A stretch of DNA of 41,843 nucleotides from Streptomyces griseoluteus (lineage in GTDB: Bacteria; Actinomycetota; Actinomycetes; Streptomycetales; Streptomycetaceae), in assembly GCA_000717735.1 (NCBI GenBank), contig JOBE01000056.1, positions 1 through 41,843 on the forward strand, given 5' to 3'. A program made the position numbers and the translations under genes. Positions 23,243 through 30,709 of the stretch are shown here, piece after piece. How positions within the stretch are numbered: position 1 is the stretch's first letter; every line of letters begins with the position of its first letter. The notes below the pieces were generated by a model. The model was not told the DNA's origin and made no database searches. It saw only the letters and a list, made by a program, of their open reading frames with translations.

Positions 23243-23305
23243 TGTTCACCGTTTGTTGTGGTCCAGTTGGGCCGGAAAGCGGAATGCCCTTCTAGCGTCC
23301 TCGAC
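23243..23305 (+). promoter_or_regulatory. promoter and upstream site of the ulosonic-acid operon
   Basis: On the plus strand: TGTTCACCG (23243-23251), 22 bases, GGAAA (23274-23278), 17 bases, CGTC (23296-23299), 6 bases, GTG start at 23306. Every spacing equals that of the divergent GT2 promoter. The 9-mer copies face each other as an inverted pair 93 bp apart. Confidence 0.7.
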
Positions 23306-24595
23306 GTGCAAGGAAGTAACAGAGAAGCGGTACGGGTCGCCGTACTCGCCGACTCCGACACCCGGTGGAAATGGGGCGCCCTCACGGCGCGCCGCATCAC
23401 CACGGCGACCGCCGAACCCGCCGGATTCGTCCTCCGCGGACGGGCGACGCCCACCGCGCGCCAGCTCGCCGAGACAGGGGTGTCCACGACCACCCCGCGC
23501 GAGGTGACGGGCGCGGACTTCCTGCGCGCCGTTCGGGACGCGGAGGCGCGCGGCGAGGGATACGACGTCGTCGTGCTCGCCCTCGTCGGCGGCACCGTCC
23601 GGGCCGTCCTCCAGGGCCTGGCCGATCTGGACCTCGACCGGCGCCCGGTGATCGTCACCGGCTATGTCGGCGTCGTCTACGAGAAGCTCACCGACGGCCT
23701 GCTGCTCCGCCACGGCGCCGATGTCGTCCTGGCCAACTCCCGCCACGACGCCGAGCGTTTCCGCGCGGTGTACGAGGGCGTGGGTGCCGGAGCCGACTCG
23801 GTCGTCGAGGCCGCCCTGCCGTTCCTCGGCGGCGCCCCGCACACCCCCCAGGCGGGCCGCGGCACCCTGGTCTTCGCCGCCCAGCCGTCCGTGCCCGCGA
23901 CCCGCGCCGAACGCGCCTACGTGCTGCGACGCCTTATCGAGCACGCCCGGCTCCACCCGCACCGCGAGGTGCTCCTCAAGCTCCGCTCCAAGCCGGGCGA
24001 ACACACCACGCACCTGGAGGAGTTCCCCTTCCAGAAGCTGGTCCGCGAACTCGAACCGCCCGCCAACTTCCGTCTGGTGTACGGGCACATGGGCGAGGTC
24101 CTCGACCGCACCGACCTGCTGGTCACCGTCTCCTCCACGGCCGCCCTCGAAGCCCTCCACCGGCGGATCCCCACCGCGATCCTCACCGACCTCGGGGTCC
24201 GCGAGGCGCTCGGCAACCACCACTTCGTCGGCTCCGGCCTCCTGGCCTCCTTCGACCGGCTCGACAAGGGGCTCGCACCGACGCCCGACGAGACCTGGCT
24301 CGCCCGGCAGGGCGTCGCGTCCGACGGCTCGTACGAGGCGGCCTTCGACGCGGCCCGCGACCGGGTCACCGCCCTCCTGGCGCTCCCCGCGCTGCCCCCG
24401 ATCACCCCCTACTACACCGCGGAGACGGCCCCCGGCTACCTGCCGGGGATCCTCGCCCGCCACCGCCTGGACGTCACCGCGCCGGAGCCCCGCGAGAGCG
24501 GCCTCCGCCGGATCGTCCGGGACGCGGCGCGGGGCGCGTACCGCCACGGCGTGCAACGCGTCGCGCCCGTCATCCGCCGCCTGGGAGAACTGTGA
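23306..24595 (+). CDS. putative GT-B-like glycosyltransferase (DUF6716-like)
   Basis: 429 residues from GTG 23306, the leaderless start fixed by the promoter spacing. The N-terminal part (VRVAVLADSDTRWKWGALTARRI) looks Rossmann-like, and the central block (VIVTGYVGVVYEKLTDGLLLRHGADVVLANSRHDAERF) resembles a glycosyltransferase sugar-acceptor domain. The C-terminal block has LLKLRSKPGEHTTH and LLVTVSSTAALEALHRRIPTAILTDLG, like the Ser-Ser-Thr donor region of polysialyl- and CDP-glycerol-type transferases. It is first in the operon, and its stop overlaps the start of the cytidylyltransferase by one base. A role in building the nonulosonic-acid glycan is inferred from context; I am unsure of the family name. 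Confidence 0.75.
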   Translation: MQGSNREAVRVAVLADSDTRWKWGALTARRITTATAEPAGFVLRGRATPTARQLAETGVSTTTPREVTGADFLRAVRDAEARGEGYDVVVLALVGGTVRAVLQGLADLDLDRRPVIVTGYVGVVYEKLTDGLLLRHGADVVLANSRHDAERFRAVYEGVGAGADSVVEAALPFLGGAPHTPQAGRGTLVFAAQPSVPATRAERAYVLRRLIEHARLHPHREVLLKLRSKPGEHTTHLEEFPFQKLVRELEPPANFRLVYGHMGEVLDRTDLLVTVSSTAALEALHRRIPTAILTDLGVREALGNHHFVGSGLLASFDRLDKGLAPTPDETWLARQGVASDGSYEAAFDAARDRVTALLALPALPPITPYYTAETAPGYLPGILARHRLDVTAPEPRESGLRRIVRDAARGAYRHGVQRVAPVIRRLGEL

Positions 24596-25794
24596 TGCCG
24601 ACGACGAATCCGAGCACCCCGACCGTGCTCGCCGTGATCCCCGCCCGGGGCGGCTCCAAGGGCGTCCCCGCCAAGAACCTCGCGCCGGTGGCCGGTGTCC
24701 CCCTGGTGGCCCGCGCCGTCCACGCCTGCCTCGGCGCCCGCCCCGTCACCCACGTCGTGGTCTCCACCGACGACGCCGCCATCGCGGCGGCCGCCCGCAC
24801 CGCCGGGGCGGAGGCCGTGCAGCGCCCCGCCGAGATCGCGGGCGACACCGCCACCAGCGAGGCCGCGGTCCTGCACGCCATGGACGCCTTCGAGGCCACC
24901 CACGGCCGCCCGGCCGACGTGGTCCTCCTCGTCCAGTGCACGAGCCCCTTCCTCAGCTCCGCCGAGGTCGCCGAGACCGCCGAGCGCGTCACCTCGGGCG
25001 CCGCCGACACGGCCTTCACGGCCGCCCCGTCGCACGGCTTCCTCTGGCGCGACACCCTCCAGGGCGCCGAGGGCGTCAACCACGACAAGGCGCACCGCCC
25101 GCGCCGGCAGGACCGGGAGCCCGAGTACCTGGAGACCGGCGCCGTCTACGCCATGGACGCGACCGGCTTCCGCACCCACCGGCACCGCTTCTTCGGCCGC
25201 ACCGCGCTCGTCGTCACCGACCCCGCCCGGGTCCTGGAGATCGACGACCCGCACGACCTGGCCCGCGCCCGCGTCCTCGCGCCGCTGCTCGACACCCCCG
25301 CAACCCCCGGCTTCGCCGACATCGACGCGGTGGTCCTCGACTTCGACGGCACCCAGACCGACGACCGGGTCCATCTCGACTCCGAAGGGCGCGAGTTCGT
25401 CTCCGCGCACCGCGGCGACGGCCTCGGCATCGCGGCCCTGCGCCGCGCCGGACTCCCCGTCCTCATCCTCTCCACCGAACAGAACGCCGTCGTCGCGGCC
25501 CGCGCCCGCAAGCTCAAGATCCCCGTCCTGCACGGCATCGACCGCAAGGACCGGGCGCTCAAGGAGTGGTGCGACGCCGAGGGCATCGACCCGCAGCGCG
25601 TGCTCTACGCCGGAAACGACGTCAACGACCTGCCCTGCTTCCACCTCGTCGGCTGGCCCGTCGCGGTGAGCAGCGCCCACGACTCCGTACGGGCCGCGGC
25701 CCGCGCGGTCACCGTCACCCCGGGTGGCTCCGGCGCGATCCGCGAGATCGCCGCCTGGCTCCTCGGACCCGAGCTCAACACCCCCAACTCCTAA
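24595..25794 (+). CDS. CMP-nonulosonic acid cytidylyltransferase fused to KdsC-like HAD phosphatase
   Basis: 399 residues from ATG 24595 (TGATG overlap with the upstream stop). Domain 1 (about 10-235) is a NeuA/KdsB-like cytidylyltransferase: VLAVIPARGGSKGVPAKNL, VVVSTDDAAIA, VLLVQCTSPFLSS and LETGAVYAMD. It activates the sugar with CTP. Domain 2 (about 243-395) is a HAD phosphatase of the KdsC/sialate-9-P type: D249-F-D251-G-T, ILSTEQNAVVAARARKL, DRKDRALKEW and LYAGNDVNDLPCF. The fusion joins dephosphorylation of a 9-phosphate to CMP activation, the two steps after NeuB in the Kdn pathway. This order suggests the NeuB product is phosphorylated. Confidence 0.9.
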   Translation: MPTTNPSTPTVLAVIPARGGSKGVPAKNLAPVAGVPLVARAVHACLGARPVTHVVVSTDDAAIAAAARTAGAEAVQRPAEIAGDTATSEAAVLHAMDAFEATHGRPADVVLLVQCTSPFLSSAEVAETAERVTSGAADTAFTAAPSHGFLWRDTLQGAEGVNHDKAHRPRRQDREPEYLETGAVYAMDATGFRTHRHRFFGRTALVVTDPARVLEIDDPHDLARARVLAPLLDTPATPGFADIDAVVLDFDGTQTDDRVHLDSEGREFVSAHRGDGLGIAALRRAGLPVLILSTEQNAVVAARARKLKIPVLHGIDRKDRALKEWCDAEGIDPQRVLYAGNDVNDLPCFHLVGWPVAVSSAHDSVRAAARAVTVTPGGSGAIREIAAWLLGPELNTPNS

Positions 25795-25805
25795 GGACCG
25801 GCACC

Positions 25806-26699
25806 ATGAACACCCGACTTCGCACCCTCGGCGACAAGACCGCGGGCCCGGGCCACTCCGTCTACATCACGGGCGAGATCGGCATCAACCACAACGGTGA
25901 CCTCGACAACGCCTTCGCCCTCATCGACGTCGCCGCCGAGGCCGGCTGCGACGCCGTGAAGTTCCAGAAGCGCACCCCGGAGATCTGCACCCCGCGCGAC
26001 CAGTGGGACATCGAGCGCGACACCCCCTGGGGCCGGATGACGTACATCGACTACCGTCACCGCGTCGAGTTCGACGAGACCCAGTACCGCGCCATCGACG
26101 AGCACTGCAAGAAGCGCGGCATCGACTGGTTCGCCTCCCCGTGGGACACCGAGGCCGTCGCCTTCCTGGAGAAGTTCGACGTCCCGGCCCACAAGGTCGC
26201 CTCGGCCTCCCTCACCGACGACGAGCTGCTCCGCTCGCTGCGCGGCACCGGCCGTACGGTCATCCTCTCCACCGGCATGTCCACCCCGGCGCAGATCCGC
26301 CACGCCGTCGAGGTCCTCGGCAGCGCGAACATCCTGCTCTGCCACGCCACCTCGACCTACCCGGCCAAGGCCGAGGAGCTCAACCTGCGCGTCATCCAGA
26401 CGCTCCAGGAGGAGTACCCGAACGTGCCGATCGGCTACTCCGGCCACGAGACCGGCCTGCAGACCACCCTCGCGGCCGTCGCCCTCGGCGCCACCTTCGT
26501 CGAGCGCCACATCACCCTCGACCGCGCCATGTGGGGCTCCGACCAGGCCGCCTCCGTCGAGCCGCAGGGCCTGCAGCGCCTGGTCCGCGACATCCGCACC
26601 ATCGAGGCCGCCCTCGGCGACGGCGTCAAGAAGGTCTACGAGTCGGAGCTCGGCCCGATGAAGAAGCTCCGCCGGGTCCAGGGGCTCGTCGCCGCATGA
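25806..26699 (+). CDS. neuB: NeuB-like nonulosonate (sialate/Kdn-9-P) synthase
   Basis: 297 residues, ATG 25806 with AAGGA upstream. It condenses phosphoenolpyruvate with a hexose or hexosamine (mannose-6-P for Kdn-9-P). Barrel signatures in order: YITGEIGINHNGDLDNAFALI, AGCDAVKFQKRTPE, WFASPWDTEAVAFLE, KVASASLTD, ILSTGMST, LLCHATSTYPA, IGYSGHETG and VERHITLDRAMWGSDQAASVEP, the last with a metal-binding His. Typical NeuB is about 340-350 residues because of a C-terminal SAF (antifreeze-like) domain; this protein stops soon after the barrel and lacks it. Its stop overlaps the next start (ATGA). Confidence 0.92.
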   Translation: MNTRLRTLGDKTAGPGHSVYITGEIGINHNGDLDNAFALIDVAAEAGCDAVKFQKRTPEICTPRDQWDIERDTPWGRMTYIDYRHRVEFDETQYRAIDEHCKKRGIDWFASPWDTEAVAFLEKFDVPAHKVASASLTDDELLRSLRGTGRTVILSTGMSTPAQIRHAVEVLGSANILLCHATSTYPAKAEELNLRVIQTLQEEYPNVPIGYSGHETGLQTTLAAVALGATFVERHITLDRAMWGSDQAASVEPQGLQRLVRDIRTIEAALGDGVKKVYESELGPMKKLRRVQGLVAA

Positions 26700-27868
26700 C
26701 CGGGCAGCTGGCGTTCGTCGAGAGCCCGGTCCAGCTCCTCAACGTCCTGGAATGGGCGCACACCCAGGCACCCGCCGGGGGAGCGCCCGCCGCCGCACCC
26801 ACGGGTGCGGCCGGCTCGACGGACGCCCGTGCGTCCGTGCGGGCGGTTCACGAGACGGACGCCACCCCTGGTGCGGCAGCCGCCGCACCGCCCCTCACGA
26901 TCGTCGTCCTCTCGCCGACCGATCCCATGTCGCGTGGCCAGCTGCGCCGGATGGCCCAGCTGGCCCGCGACGAGGGCTTCACCGTCCACTGGCAGGAGGC
27001 CCGCGGCGGCCGGGGCTCGCTCGCCCGCACCCTGCGCGAGCTCGCCCGGCCGCTGCGCTCGGCGGAGCGGGTGATCATCGGGGACCCGTTCTCCCGCTAC
27101 GTCCAGCTCCTCCTGACCCTCTTCGGCCCCCGGCACCTGACGGTCGTCGACGACGGCACCGCCACCATGGAGTTCGCCGCCCAGCTCGGCCGCGGCGAGC
27201 GCCTGGTGCGCTGGCACCGCAAGGGCAGCCTCGGCCCGCGCGAGCTGGTCCTCGCCCCGGTGACCTCGCTGGCCAAGCGGCGCCTCGCCCCGGCCCGCGG
27301 CCGTACGGTCGAGATCTTCACCTCGCTGCCCGTCGAGGCGCCCGAGGGCATCACGGTCACCGAGAACTCCTTCGCCTGGACCCGGACCCGCTTCGGGCCG
27401 CCGCTGCTCACGGGCGGCGCTGACCTGGTGGGGACCTCGCTGGTCGAGACGGGGGTGGTCGACGCCGGCCACTACGACCGGGTGGTGGCGGAGCTCGCCC
27501 GCGCCCACGGAGCCACCCGTTACTTCGCGCACCGCAGGGAGAGCGCGGAGAAGCTGCACCGGATCGCGGTCGAGACGGGCCTGCAGGTGGTCCGGCCCGA
27601 ACTGCCCCTGGAGCTGATCGCCCGGCGCGGCCCCGTCGGCCGTACGATCGTCAGCTTCCCGTCCACGGTCGTGCACACCCTGCCGCTCGCCCTGGCCGGC
27701 ACCGGGGTGAAGGTCGCGGTCTGCGAGATCGCGCCCGAGTGGCTGCGGGAGAGCGCCTCACCGCGCGCCCAGGGCTTCCTGTCCGGGGTGGCGGGCACGG
27801 CGGCCCACGAGGTCGACCGGCTCACCGCGCGGGCGGGGGCCACCACCGACCGGCTCGAATTCGGCTGA
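26696..27868 (+). CDS. GT52-like sialyltransferase-type protein
   Basis: 390 residues, ATG 26696 overlapping the neuB stop by four bases. It opens LAFVESPVQLLNVLEW, the opening typical of lipooligosaccharide sialyltransferases (GT52) and related polysialyltransferases. Later come HLTVVDDGTATMEF with its DDG, and TIVSFPSTVVHTLPLAL, the Ser/Ser-Thr CMP-sugar region. A low-complexity Ala/Gly/Pro/Thr insertion (about residues 26-66) interrupts the first domain and is probably a flexible loop. It is the last gene of the operon. Likely role: transfer of the CMP-activated sugar made by the two enzymes before it. Family assignment is by motif only. Confidence 0.75.
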   Translation: MTGQLAFVESPVQLLNVLEWAHTQAPAGGAPAAAPTGAAGSTDARASVRAVHETDATPGAAAAAPPLTIVVLSPTDPMSRGQLRRMAQLARDEGFTVHWQEARGGRGSLARTLRELARPLRSAERVIIGDPFSRYVQLLLTLFGPRHLTVVDDGTATMEFAAQLGRGERLVRWHRKGSLGPRELVLAPVTSLAKRRLAPARGRTVEIFTSLPVEAPEGITVTENSFAWTRTRFGPPLLTGGADLVGTSLVETGVVDAGHYDRVVAELARAHGATRYFAHRRESAEKLHRIAVETGLQVVRPELPLELIARRGPVGRTIVSFPSTVVHTLPLALAGTGVKVAVCEIAPEWLRESASPRAQGFLSGVAGTAAHEVDRLTARAGATTDRLEFG

Positions 27869-27963
27869 GCGTACCCACACGGAAGGTCCTTCATGCCTGG
27901 CAAACCGAGATTCTTTCCCCTAACGGGCTGAAGTTTTCGTGATCAACGGGCAGTTGACCTGTC

Positions 27964-27980
27964 TGAAGGCCTACCCTTCA
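27964..27980 (+). promoter_or_regulatory. promoter region of the M20 gene with an overlapping dyad
   Basis: TGAAGG and CCTTCA (5 bases apart) form a small inverted repeat that overlaps a -10 TACCCT (27972-27977). Seven bases later the GTG start follows, so the message is probably leaderless. Confidence 0.4.
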
Positions 27981-27984
27981 AAAG

Positions 27985-29205
27985 GTGAACCAGTTGAAGT
28001 CCCGTGAGCCAGGCTCCGCCACCCTGCCCGGAACGCTGTCCGAACCCCTGCGCGCCGAACTGAGCGCCTTCCGCAGGGACTTGCACATGCACCCCGAGCT
28101 GGGCAACCAGGAGTTCCGTACGACCGCCGTGCTCAAGGCCCGCCTGGAGGCGGCCGGCCTGGTGCCGAAGGTCCTGCCGGGCGGCACCGGACTCATCTGT
28201 GACATCGGCACCCCGGACGTGCGCCGGCCCATGCTGGCGATCCGCGCCGACCTCGACGGGCTGCCCATCCCCGACGTCAAGACCGTCGCCTACCGCTCCA
28301 CGGTGGCCAACCGCGCGCACGCCTGCGGACACGACGTCCACACCACCACCGTCCTCGGCGCCGGGCTCGTCCTCGCCGAACTGCACCGGCAGGGCCTGCT
28401 GCCCCACGCCGTGCGGCTGCTCTTCCAGCCCGCAGAGGAGGTCCTCCCCGGCGGCGCCGCCGACGCCGTCGCCGCCGGAGTCCTGGACGGAGTCGGCCGG
28501 ATCATCGCCCTCCACTGCGACCCCAGGGTGGACGCCGGGAAGATCGGACTCCGCGCCGGCCCCATCACCTCCGCCTGCGACCGTCTCGAAGTCACCCTCG
28601 ACGGGCCCGGCGGCCACACCGCCCGCCCGCACCTCACCACCGACCTCGTCACGGCCGCCGCCCGGGTCGCCACCGACGTCCCCGCCGTCCTGGCCCGCCG
28701 GGTCGACGCCCGCTCCGGCCTCTCGGTCACCTGGGGACGCATCGAATCCGGCCACGCGCCCAACGTCATCCCCCAGCACGCGGAGCTCTCCGGCACCGTC
28801 CGCTGCCTCGACCTGCCGACCTGGCGCGAGGCCCCGGACCTGGTGCACGCGGCGATCGACGAGATCGCGACCCTGCACCGCGCGAAGTCGACCGTGAACT
28901 ACGTCCGGGGCGTCCCCCCGGTCGTCAACGACCCGGACGTGACCGAGCTGCTGCACGACGCGATGGCCGCGCGCCGCGGAACGCATGCGATCGAGGACAC
29001 CGAGCAGAGCCTCGGCGGCGAGGACTTCTCCTGGTACCTGGAGCACGTGCCCGGCGCCATGGCCCGCCTCGGCGTCCGCACCCCCGGCGACACCCGCGTC
29101 CGCGATCTGCACGCCGGCGACTTCGACGTGGACGAGCGCTGCATCGAGACCGCGGTGGAGCTCTTCACGGCCGCGGTCCTGACCGACGCCGACACGCGCC
29201 CCTGA
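27985..29205 (+). CDS. M20 family metallopeptidase / amidohydrolase
   Basis: 406 residues from GTG 27985. The catalytic domain has LRRDL-like FRRDLHMHPELGNQEF, IRADLDGLPI, the metal motif HACGHDVHTTT and LLFQPAEEV, the last carrying the general base Glu. A dimerisation domain (about 185-300) is followed by the rest of the catalytic domain with GGEDFSWYL. These are signatures of the M20D branch (hippurate hydrolase, N-acyl-amino-acid or IAA-amino-acid hydrolases), which remove acyl groups from amino acids. No signal peptide, so cytoplasmic. It is transcribed alone, followed by two terminator hairpins, upstream of a nucleoside-uptake block to which it is probably unrelated. Confidence 0.93.
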   Translation: MNQLKSREPGSATLPGTLSEPLRAELSAFRRDLHMHPELGNQEFRTTAVLKARLEAAGLVPKVLPGGTGLICDIGTPDVRRPMLAIRADLDGLPIPDVKTVAYRSTVANRAHACGHDVHTTTVLGAGLVLAELHRQGLLPHAVRLLFQPAEEVLPGGAADAVAAGVLDGVGRIIALHCDPRVDAGKIGLRAGPITSACDRLEVTLDGPGGHTARPHLTTDLVTAAARVATDVPAVLARRVDARSGLSVTWGRIESGHAPNVIPQHAELSGTVRCLDLPTWREAPDLVHAAIDEIATLHRAKSTVNYVRGVPPVVNDPDVTELLHDAMAARRGTHAIEDTEQSLGGEDFSWYLEHVPGAMARLGVRTPGDTRVRDLHAGDFDVDERCIETAVELFTAAVLTDADTRP

Positions 29206-29225
29206 CCAGGGGCGACCTCTGACGA

Positions 29226-29302
29226 GGGGGCCCTGTTCACATGGCCCCCGACCACGCGTCCCTGGCCGCGCCGCCCCCGGACGGACCTCCTCATCCGTCC
29301 GG
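29226..29302 (+). terminator. two terminator hairpins after the M20 gene
   Basis: Stem 29226-29232 with 29243-29249 (7 bp, 10-base loop), then stem 29277-29285 with 29294-29302 (9 bp, 8-base loop). The rest of this 345-base gap holds the BMP-lipoprotein promoter and no gene. Confidence 0.7.
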
Positions 29303-29476
29303 CCGACCGCCCTCCCCCCTTCGGCCCACCGCCCGGCGTGGCGCCTCCGGGGCCCTGTCCCGCCACCCCTTCGTGGCGGTATAACCGGCCGTACCGGGCC
29401 GAACGCCCCCGGTCGCCTCGGCTGGCCGGTTCGCGACGATCCGATAACGACTCATGAACGGGTCTTTAACTGACAT

Positions 29477-29488
29477 CTACGCGCGTTA
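29477..29488 (+). promoter_or_regulatory. nucleoside-regulon operator candidate 1, upstream of the BMP gene
   Basis: CTACGCGCGTTA, with an 8-bp perfect core palindrome (ACGCGCGT). It overlaps a -10 TACGAT (29487-29492) and lies 62 bases before the TTG start. It matches sites at 30698 and 35251. Confidence 0.6.
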
Positions 29489-29550
29489 CGATCGCCGCGA
29501 AACCAGCGCCGGAAGAGGCGCTTTCGGTCAGTCTTGAAGGGACCCTCCTC

Positions 29551-30603
29551 TTGCGCCGGATCACCAGGATCACGACCGTGGGCATCGCCTCCGCGGCGCT
29601 CGCCCTCTCCGCCACCGCGTGTGGCAAGTCTTCGAACGACTCCGGCTCCGGGACGGACTCGAAGGCCGCGAAGGCCGCCATCGCGTACGACATCGGCGGC
29701 CGTGGCGACCAGTCGTTCAACGACGCCGCCTACGCGGGCCTCAAGAAGGCCGAGGACGAGCTCGGAGTCAAGGGCTCCGAGGCCGAGCCCTCCGAGGGCG
29801 AGGGCGACGCCGACAAGGTGCAGCGCCTCACCGCGCTCGCCCGCGCCGGCAACAACCCGGTCATCGGCGTCGGCTTCGCCTACGCGCCGGCGATCGAGAA
29901 GGTCGCCAAGTCGTACCCCAACACCACGTTCGGCCTCATCGACGACACGTCGAAGACCGGCAAGAACATCGCCAACCTCGTCTTCAACGAGGAGCAGGGC
30001 TCCTACCTGGCCGGCGTCGCCGCCGCCAAGGCGTCCAAGACCGGCACGGTCGGCTTCATCGGTGGTGTCGAGGTCCCGCTGATCAAGAAGTTCGAGGCGG
30101 GCTTCGCGCAGGGCGTCAAGGACACCAACCCCAAGGCGAAGGTGCTCGTCCAGTACCTGACCCAGCCGCCGAACTTCGACGGCTTCGCCAAGCCCGACCT
30201 CGGCAAGGCCGCCGCGCAGGGCCAGCTCGACAAGGGCGCCGACGTGATCTACGCCGCCGCCGGTCTGGCCGGTTCCGGCTCGATCGAGGCCGCCGCGACC
30301 GCCGGCAAGTGGGCCATCGGTGTGGACTCCGACCAGTACAACCAGGCGGGTCTGGCCTCGTACAAGGCCAAGATCCTGACGTCGGTCACCAAGGATGTCT
30401 CGGACTCCGTCTACAACCTGATCAAGTCGGTCAAGGACGGCAAGCCGCAGACCGGTGAGATCCGCTACGGCCTCGCCACGGACGGTGTCGGCCTGGCCGA
30501 CTCCAACCCGGAGTACAAGAAGATGACGGACCTCATCGCCGCGGTGGACAAGGCGAAGAAGGACATCATCGACGGCAAGATCACGGTCAAGACCGCTCCG
30601 TAA
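29551..30603 (+). CDS. BMP family nucleoside-binding lipoprotein of an ABC transporter
   Basis: 350 residues from TTG 29551, supported by GAAGGGA upstream. The lipoprotein signal ends ALALSATAC (Cys24). The mature protein is a periplasmic-binding-type fold of the BMP/PnrA family: IAYDIGGRGDQSFNDAAYAGL, GVGFAYAPAIEKVA, LVFNEEQGSYLAGVAAA, VGFIGGVEVPLIKKFEAGFAQG, DVIYAAAGLAGSG and WAIGVDSDQ. BMP proteins bind purine or other nucleosides outside the membrane and deliver them to the permeases encoded just downstream. A strong 18-bp terminator separates it from the ATPase gene, as expected when the binding protein is made in excess. Confidence 0.94.
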   Translation: MRRITRITTVGIASAALALSATACGKSSNDSGSGTDSKAAKAAIAYDIGGRGDQSFNDAAYAGLKKAEDELGVKGSEAEPSEGEGDADKVQRLTALARAGNNPVIGVGFAYAPAIEKVAKSYPNTTFGLIDDTSKTGKNIANLVFNEEQGSYLAGVAAAKASKTGTVGFIGGVEVPLIKKFEAGFAQGVKDTNPKAKVLVQYLTQPPNFDGFAKPDLGKAAAQGQLDKGADVIYAAAGLAGSGSIEAAATAGKWAIGVDSDQYNQAGLASYKAKILTSVTKDVSDSVYNLIKSVKDGKPQTGEIRYGLATDGVGLADSNPEYKKMTDLIAAVDKAKKDIIDGKITVKTAP

Positions 30604-30610
30604 GGAACGC

Positions 30611-30623
30611 AGGTCACTGACCT
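30611..30623. other. perfect 13-bp palindrome after the BMP gene
   Basis: AGGTCA and TGACCT flank one central base, eight bases after the BMP stop and just before the terminator stem. A one-base loop cannot form a hairpin, so a protein-binding site is more likely than an RNA structure. Confidence 0.5.
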
Positions 30624-30625
30624 CA

Positions 30626-30664
30626 GGGCCCGGTAACGGTGGGACCCCCACCGTTACCGGGCCC
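30626..30664 (+). terminator. terminator between the BMP lipoprotein and ATPase genes
   Basis: A perfect 18-bp stem (30626-30643 with 30647-30664) and a 3-base loop. Confidence 0.88.
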
Positions 30665-30697
30665 CATTCCCGTACAGGTTTTCACTTTCCGGCAGCG

Positions 30698-30709
30698 CTA
30701 CGCGTGTAG
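30698..30709 (+). promoter_or_regulatory. nucleoside-regulon operator candidate 2, upstream of the ATPase gene
   Basis: CTACGCGTGTAG, with perfect outer arms CTAC/GTAG. It directly precedes an ATG (30710) and is 75 bases before the better-supported translation start at 30785. Confidence 0.6.

Noticed and set aside
23093..23305. Single bidirectional operator for one repressor
   Set aside because: The 9-mers are 93 bp apart and each has a fixed distance to its own promoter, which fits one upstream element per promoter rather than a single dyad.
23365..25794. 809-codon plus-strand frame that could suggest a large fusion protein
   Set aside because: Its first part is a frame-shifted shadow of the putative glycosyltransferase gene; the cytidylyltransferase starts at 24595 by stop/start overlap.
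23664..26699. 1011-codon frame ending in NeuB
   Set aside because: Upstream part is Arg/Pro/Ser-rich shadow; NeuB has its own ribosome-binding site and ATG at 25806.
29551..30603. BMP protein as a simple sugar-binding protein
   Set aside because: The motifs fit the BMP/PnrA family, and linkage to cytidine deaminase and thymidine phosphorylase favours nucleosides.
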